This document shows positions 59,983 through 64,000 of a stretch of DNA of 64,000 nucleotides, piece by piece (within the stretch, counting starts at the first letter, position 1; each line of letters opens with the position of its first letter). A program made the translations under genes and the position numbers. The DNA comes from Leptothrix cholodnii SP-6 (GTDB lineage Bacteria > Pseudomonadota > Gammaproteobacteria > Burkholderiales > Burkholderiaceae_C), in assembly GCF_000019785.1 (NCBI RefSeq), contig NC_010524.1, forward strand, positions 2,604,001 to 2,668,000. The letters run 5' to 3'. A model generated the notes under the pieces. The model was given only the letters and a program-made list of their open reading frames with translations, was not told where the DNA came from and made no database searches.

Positions 59983-60054
59983 CGAATTGTGAAGGCTCCC
60001 GCCGACCGGGGTCAGGGATTCGGCGTCGTCATGGCGTCGGCACCTGGCTCGGGC

Positions 60055-60858
60055 TCAATGACCGGTGAACACCGGAGGGCGTTTTTCGAAGAAAGCCGTC
60101 ACGGCCTCGGCGTGGTCGGCGGTGTGGTGCGCCTGGCCCTGCAGCTGGCCGGCGGCGTCGAGCGCCTCGTCGAGCGTGCCGGTGCGGGCCTGCTGCAGCA
60201 GCTGCTTGGTCCAGCGCAGCACCTGCGGCGGGTTGGCGGCGATGCGAGCGGCCAGCGCCAGCGCCTCGTCCATCAACGCGGCGGGTTCGACCACGCGCGA
60301 GACCAGCCCGATGCGCAGCGCCTCGGCCGCGTCGATGCTGTCGCCGGTCAAGGCCAGCTCGGCCGCGCGCGAGGCACCCACGATGCGCGGCAGCAGCCAG
60401 CAGCCGCCGTCGCCCGGGATGATGCCGACCTTGACGAAGCTCTCGGCAAACCGCGCCGTGCTGGCGGCGATGCGGATGTCGCACATGCACGCCAGGTCGT
60501 TGCCGGCGCCGATCGCCGCGCCGTTGACCGCCGCGATGATCGGCACCTGCAGGCGCTGGAAGGCGCGTGGGATGCGCTGGATGCCGGCCCGGTAGTGGGC
60601 CGCGATCTGCTCGGGCGAGCCGCCGAACATGCCGGTGCGGTCGCGCATCTCGGCCACGTTGCCGCCGGAGCAGAAGGCGCTGCCGGCGCCGGTCAGTACG
60701 GCGGCGCGGATGGACAGGTCGGCGTCGAGGCGCTCGAACAGCTGCTCGAAGGCGGCGAACATCTCTTCGCCGCTGAGCGCGTTGCGGGTGTCGGGGCGGT
60801 TGAGCGTCAGCAGCGCGATGGGGCCGCGGATCTCGCAGAGGATGGGTTCGGTGCTCAT
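60055..60858 (-). CDS. Enoyl-CoA hydratase/isomerase family protein
   Basis: A 267-residue crotonase. AFCSGGNVAEM near residue 61 and NGAAIGAGNDLACMCDIRIA near 111 form the oxyanion hole. GIIPGDGGCWLLPRIVG near 143 has Asp/Gly where classical hydratases carry a Glu, as in PaaG-like isomerases or other subgroups. The substrate is unknown. A relic of a thiolase lies 43 bp upstream of its start, so the two may once have formed a beta-oxidation pair. Confidence 0.88.
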   Translation of the reverse strand: MSTEPILCEIRGPIALLTLNRPDTRNALSGEEMFAAFEQLFERLDADLSIRAAVLTGAGSAFCSGGNVAEMRDRTGMFGGSPEQIAAHYRAGIQRIPRAFQRLQVPIIAAVNGAAIGAGNDLACMCDIRIAASTARFAESFVKVGIIPGDGGCWLLPRIVGASRAAELALTGDSIDAAEALRIGLVSRVVEPAALMDEALALAARIAANPPQVLRWTKQLLQQARTGTLDEALDAAGQLQGQAHHTADHAEAVTAFFEKRPPVFTGH

Positions 60859-60901
60859 GTGGGGTGTCTCGCTCGGTTCATGAAGGGATGGTGCAAGTTC
60901 A

Positions 60902-60961
60902 TCACAACCGCTCGATCGCCCGCGCGATGCCCTGGCCGACGCCGATGCAGATCGTCCACTG
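60902..60961 (-). pseudogene. Relic of a thiolase 3' end
   Basis: Nineteen codons and a stop read QWTICIGVGQGIARAIERL, matching the extreme C-terminus of acetyl-CoA acyltransferases including the active-site motif C-x-G-x-G-x-G. Nothing upstream continues as thiolase; the FAH gene ends 33 bp away. The fragment is too short to encode an enzyme and marks an old deletion. Confidence 0.7.
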
Positions 60962-60993
60962 CTGACGATGGCCGCCTGGCCGGCCGGTACGCC

Positions 60994-61857
60994 TCAACCG
61001 TCGATCAGCGCCGGATCCCAGGCGTGCACGGTCTGTCGCTGGTCGCCCAGCTTCTCGATGCCCAGCGTGATGACGTCGCCGGCCTTCAGGTACTCGGGCG
61101 CGGGCTTCTGCCCCATGCCCACGCCCGGCGGGGTGCCGGTGGTGATCACGTCGCCGGGCTCCAGCGTCATGAAGCGGCTCAGGTAGCTGACGATCTGCGC
61201 CACCGTGAAAATCATGGTGCGGGTGCTGCCGGTCTGCTTGCGCACGCCGTTGATGTCCAGCCACATCGACAGGTTCTGCGGGTCGCCCACCTCGTCGGCG
61301 CTGACCAGCCAGGGGCCGATCGGGCCGAAGGTGTCGCAGCCCTTGCCCTTGTCCCAGGTGCCGCCGCGCTCGAGCTGGTACTCGCGCTCGGACACGTCGT
61401 TGATGGTGCAGTAGCCGGCCACGTGCGCGAGCGCGTCGGCCTCGCTGACGTAGCGGGCGCGGCTGCCGATCACCACGCCGAGTTCGACCTCCCAGTCGGA
61501 CTTGACCGAACCCTGCGGCAGCACCACCGGGTGGTTGCAGCCGACGGCGCAATCGACCGTCTTGGTGAAGACGATCGGCTCCTTGGGAATCGGCATGTTC
61601 GCTTCGGCCGCGTGGTCGGCGTAGTTCAGGCCGATGGCGATGAACTTGCGCATGCCGGTCCAGGGCACGGCCAGGCGGCCTTGCGGCACGACGGGCAGCG
61701 TGCCGGCGTCGATGCGGGCCAGCGCGGCCAGGCCGGCGGGCGAGAGCTGGGCCGGGCCGATATCGGGCAGCACGGCGCTGAGGTCACGCAGCGTGCCGTC
61801 GGTGTGCAGCAGGGCGGGCTTTTCCTGGCCCTTGGGGCCGTGGCGGAGGAGCTTCAT
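60994..61857 (-). CDS. Fumarylacetoacetate hydrolase family protein (2,4-diketo-3-deoxy sugar acid hydrolase-like)
   Basis: A 287-residue FAH-fold enzyme. KFIAIGLNYADHAAEANMPIP near residues 70-90 opens the catalytic domain. SDWEVELGVVIG near 119 and INDVSEREYQLERGGTWDKGKGCDTFGPIGPWLV near 152-185 hold the metal-binding acids and catalytic residues; GDVITTGTPPGVGMG near 235 closes the site. Homologues hydrolyse 2,4-diketo-3-deoxy-L-fuconate or 5-hydroxy-2,4-dioxopentanoate. The SDR gene 57 bp upstream would make such a diketo acid. Confidence 0.87.
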   Translation of the reverse strand: MKLLRHGPKGQEKPALLHTDGTLRDLSAVLPDIGPAQLSPAGLAALARIDAGTLPVVPQGRLAVPWTGMRKFIAIGLNYADHAAEANMPIPKEPIVFTKTVDCAVGCNHPVVLPQGSVKSDWEVELGVVIGSRARYVSEADALAHVAGYCTINDVSEREYQLERGGTWDKGKGCDTFGPIGPWLVSADEVGDPQNLSMWLDINGVRKQTGSTRTMIFTVAQIVSYLSRFMTLEPGDVITTGTPPGVGMGQKPAPEYLKAGDVITLGIEKLGDQRQTVHAWDPALIDG

Positions 61858-61914
61858 GGAACGGTTCCTGAAAGGCGGTGGGTCGGGGGAAGTGTCGGGG
61901 CGCGAGGGCTGCGT

Positions 61915-62670
61915 TCAGATCGCCCAGCCGCCGTCGATGAGCTGGGTCGTGCCGGTGGTGAAGGCCGATTCGTCGCTGGCCAGGTACACGGCCAGGGCGG
62001 CGATCTCCTCGGCCCGGCCCAGCCGGCCCATGGGCTGGCGCGCCATGAAGGCAGCCTGCACCGCCTCGATGGGCTGGCCGCTGGCGCGGGCCTGCTCTTC
62101 CATGCGCTGCTGCAGCGAGGGCGACATCACCGTGCCCGGGCAGATCGCGTTGCAGCGGATGCCGCGGGTCACGTAGTCGGCGGCCACCGACTTGGTCAGC
62201 CCCACCACGGCGGCCTTGGTGGCCATGTAGATGAAGCGGTTGGGCGCGCCCTTGAGGGCACCGACGATCGAGGCCACGTTGATGATCGAGCCGCCGCCCT
62301 GCGCCAGCATGCCGGGCAGGAAGGCCTTGATCAGGCGGTACTGCGAGCGCACGTTGAGGTCGAAGGCCAGATCCCACTCGGCATCGGTGCTGTCGAGCAC
62401 CGTGCCGGCGTGCACGATGCCCGCGCCGTTGAACAGCACCTGGATCGCGCCGGTGGCCTCGGCCAGCGCGCTGACGGCCACCGCGTCGGTAACGTCCAGG
62501 CGGTGGGTGGTGCAGCCGGTCTCGGCGCGCAGGGTGTCGAGCGACTCGGCGTTGATGTCGGTGGCGATCACGCGTGCGCCCTCGGCGGCGAAGGCGATGG
62601 CCGTGGCGCGGCCGATGCCCTGGCCGGCGGCGGTGATGAAGGCGGTCTTGCCGGCGAGTCGCAGTGTCAT
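61915..62670 (-). CDS. SDR-family oxidoreductase (2-keto-3-deoxy sugar-acid 4-dehydrogenase-like)
   Basis: A 251-residue classical short-chain dehydrogenase. The cofactor motif ITAAGQGIGRATA is at residues 12-24 and ATDIN near 38 suggests NAD preference. NGAGIVHAG is near 80, and Ser, Tyr and Lys of the catalytic set occur in INVASIVG and YMATKAAVVGLTKSVAADY near 130-165. It resembles the group that oxidises 2-keto-3-deoxy-L-fuconate or pentonates. Flanking FAH-family genes support this; exact sugar acid unknown. Confidence 0.88.
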   Translation of the reverse strand: MTLRLAGKTAFITAAGQGIGRATAIAFAAEGARVIATDINAESLDTLRAETGCTTHRLDVTDAVAVSALAEATGAIQVLFNGAGIVHAGTVLDSTDAEWDLAFDLNVRSQYRLIKAFLPGMLAQGGGSIINVASIVGALKGAPNRFIYMATKAAVVGLTKSVAADYVTRGIRCNAICPGTVMSPSLQQRMEEQARASGQPIEAVQAAFMARQPMGRLGRAEEIAALAVYLASDESAFTTGTTQLIDGGWAI

Positions 62671-62726
62671 GGGAGTCCTTCGATGAGGTTAGGGTCTCGC
62701 GTCGGGAAGGACGGCAACGCTCGGTT

Positions 62727-63926
62727 TCAGAGCGCCGGGCCGTTCAACAGCCCGCGTGCAGCCAGGTTGGCGATGAAGGCGCGCAGGCCGAAGCGCCAGG
62801 GCGGCGCGGTCTCGCTGTGCGTGACGCGGTTGTGCAGCCCGCCCAGCCAGGCGCTCTGGATCGTGACCACGTCGCCGAGCTTGTGGGTGAAACCGCCGCC
62901 GGGCTGGTCGCGGTCTTCGATCGGCGCGAACAGCGTGCCCAGGAACAGCATGAAACCGTCCGGATACTGGTGCGCGCCCAGCGTCTGCGCCACCAGGTCG
63001 GCCGGGTCGCGGCTGATGCTGGCCATGGTGTTGATGCCACGCAGTTCGAAGCCGTCGACGCCCGCCACGCGCAAGTTCACGGTCTCGCGGCGCACGTCGT
63101 CGAGGCCGAAGCCGGCATCGAACAGCCGGATGAACGGGCCGATCGCGCAGGAGGCGTTGTTGTCCTTGGCCTTGCCCAGCAGCAGCGCGCTGCGGCCTTC
63201 GATGTCACGCAGGTTGACGTCGTTGCCGAGCGTGGCGCCGACGATGTCGCCGCGGCTGTTGACCGCCAGCACCACCTCCGGCTCGGGGTTGTTCCAGGCC
63301 GAGTCGGCGCGGATGCCGATGTCCTCGCCACAGCCCACCGAGGCCAGCACCGGCGCCTTGGTGAAGACCTCGGCGTCCGGGCCGATGCCCACCTCCAGGT
63401 ACTGCGACCACAGGCCTTTCTGCTGCAGCAGCGCCTTGAGCGCCATCGCCTGCGGCGAGCCGGGGCGGATCTCGGCCAGGCTGGCGCCGATCAGCTCGGT
63501 CACCTGCGCACGCAGGCCCTGGGCGCGGCTGGCGTCACCACGGGCCTGCTCCTCGATCACGCGCTCGATCAGGCTGGCGGCAAAGGTCACGCCCGCTGCC
63601 TTCACCACCTGCAGATCGCAGGGCGCCAGCAGCCAGGGCAGCGCCTCGTGGCGGGCGCCGGGCAGGCTGTTGGCGAGCAGTTCGTCGACGCTGCACAGGC
63701 GCTGGCCGGCGGCTTGGCGCACGGCCTCGGCGGGCTGCGCGGTGTCGAGCAGCGTGCTCATGGTCGGGTAGGCCGCGCTCAGGTCGAACACGCCTTCGGG
63801 CCGCAAGGCCACCACGGCCGGCCCGGTGCCGCCGATCCAGACGCGGCCCACCAAGGTGCCGGCCAGTCCGTCGTCGGGCAGGATCCGGGCGTGCGGGTTC
63901 GCAGCAGCCGCTGTCACGTTGCTCAT
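62727..63926 (-). CDS. FAH-family dehydratase-like protein (2-keto-3-deoxypentonate dehydratase group)
   Basis: A 399-residue member of the long FAH subgroup that includes 2-keto-3-deoxy-D-arabinonate dehydratase. The N-terminal part (about 1-150) precedes the catalytic FAH domain with PVLASVGCGEDIGIRADSAWNNPEPEVVLAV near 190-220 and NLRDIEGRSALLLGKAKDNNASCAIGPFI near 236-265. It is the first gene fully in the window of the minus-strand set with SDR and short FAH genes, indicating sugar-acid oxidation. An upstream gene probably continues the operon to the right. Confidence 0.82.
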   Translation of the reverse strand: MSNVTAAAANPHARILPDDGLAGTLVGRVWIGGTGPAVVALRPEGVFDLSAAYPTMSTLLDTAQPAEAVRQAAGQRLCSVDELLANSLPGARHEALPWLLAPCDLQVVKAAGVTFAASLIERVIEEQARGDASRAQGLRAQVTELIGASLAEIRPGSPQAMALKALLQQKGLWSQYLEVGIGPDAEVFTKAPVLASVGCGEDIGIRADSAWNNPEPEVVLAVNSRGDIVGATLGNDVNLRDIEGRSALLLGKAKDNNASCAIGPFIRLFDAGFGLDDVRRETVNLRVAGVDGFELRGINTMASISRDPADLVAQTLGAHQYPDGFMLFLGTLFAPIEDRDQPGGGFTHKLGDVVTIQSAWLGGLHNRVTHSETAPPWRFGLRAFIANLAARGLLNGPAL

Positions 63927-63979
63927 GTCATTTCCTTCCAGGTTTCAAGTCGGCGCAGGGGTCGCACGCCGACCGAGGC

Positions 63980-64000
63980 TCAATGGTTGTGACGCGGAGT
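63980..64000 (-). CDS. Possible 3' end of a further operon gene (cut by the window)
   Basis: On the minus strand the last seven codons read TPRHNH and a TGA at 63980-63982, 53 bp before the FAH-family start. The fragment is too short to identify. It is suggested only by operon-like spacing. Confidence 0.25.
   Translation of the reverse strand, partial: TPRHNH

Overview
The window is high-GC DNA from a beta-proteobacterium, most probably of the order Burkholderiales (the Rubrivivax/Leptothrix/Comamonas side). I infer this from an orphan Bug-type tricarboxylate-binding protein, an OmpC-like porin of the Burkholderiales type, a paaG-paaI-paaK block with a TetR regulator, a ThiD-ThiE fusion, and the hypABFCDEX gene order known from Cupriavidus necator. 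Genes are densely packed, often with 4-nt stop/start overlaps. I see no rRNA, tRNA, CRISPR array, insertion sequence or prophage.

Layout. 1-3950: a lipoprotein-release ABC permease (cut by the left edge), an RpfE-like protein and recJ. 3987-9227: phenylacetate catabolism (minus-strand paaG-paaI-paaK, a PaaR-like TetR repressor and an ABC binding protein; divergent paaY). 9274-16754: an inositol-type sugar region with a LacI regulator and a three-gene sugar ABC transporter on the minus strand, and a TIM-barrel isomerase, inositol 2-dehydrogenase and RpiR regulator on the plus strand, around a 529-bp divergent control region. 16851-17684: aroE.

17867-32820 is a catabolic island whose substrate I cannot name. 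It has an acyl-CoA hydratase, a CoA transferase, a citramalyl-CoA-lyase-like enzyme and a fumarase/PcaB-like lyase, then an orphan histidine kinase, a GST and a LysR regulator. Next come a PrpF/GalD-type tautomerase running without a stop codon into a Bug binding protein, a porin, a NIPSNAP protein, a divergent shikimate-dehydrogenase paralogue, an IclR regulator and a KSTD-like flavoenzyme. The logic resembles itaconate/oxalomesaconate chemistry.

32833-34250 is a RES/Xre toxin-antitoxin pair with its operator. 34313-40599 is the thiamine operon: promoter, TPP riboswitch, thiC, thiO, thiS, thiG, thiDE and a terminator. 40754-44887 holds a methyltransferase, then a TetR gene with its own promoter and a perfect operator, then pcm-like, rhodanese and tolC genes. 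44900-49197 on the minus strand carries phosphomannomutase, waaA, a MoaD-like sulfur carrier and a cytoplasmic Asp-box beta-propeller.

49465-56236 is a complete hypA-B-F-C-D-E-X operon for [NiFe]-hydrogenase cofactor assembly, including HypX (CO ligand from formyl groups in air), with no hydrogenase structural genes in view. 56289-59982 is a hybrid kinase and an HD-GYP regulator. 60055-64000 holds a crotonase, a 20-codon relic of a thiolase, and a fumarylacetoacetate-hydrolase/SDR/FAH cluster that looks like oxidative sugar-acid breakdown.
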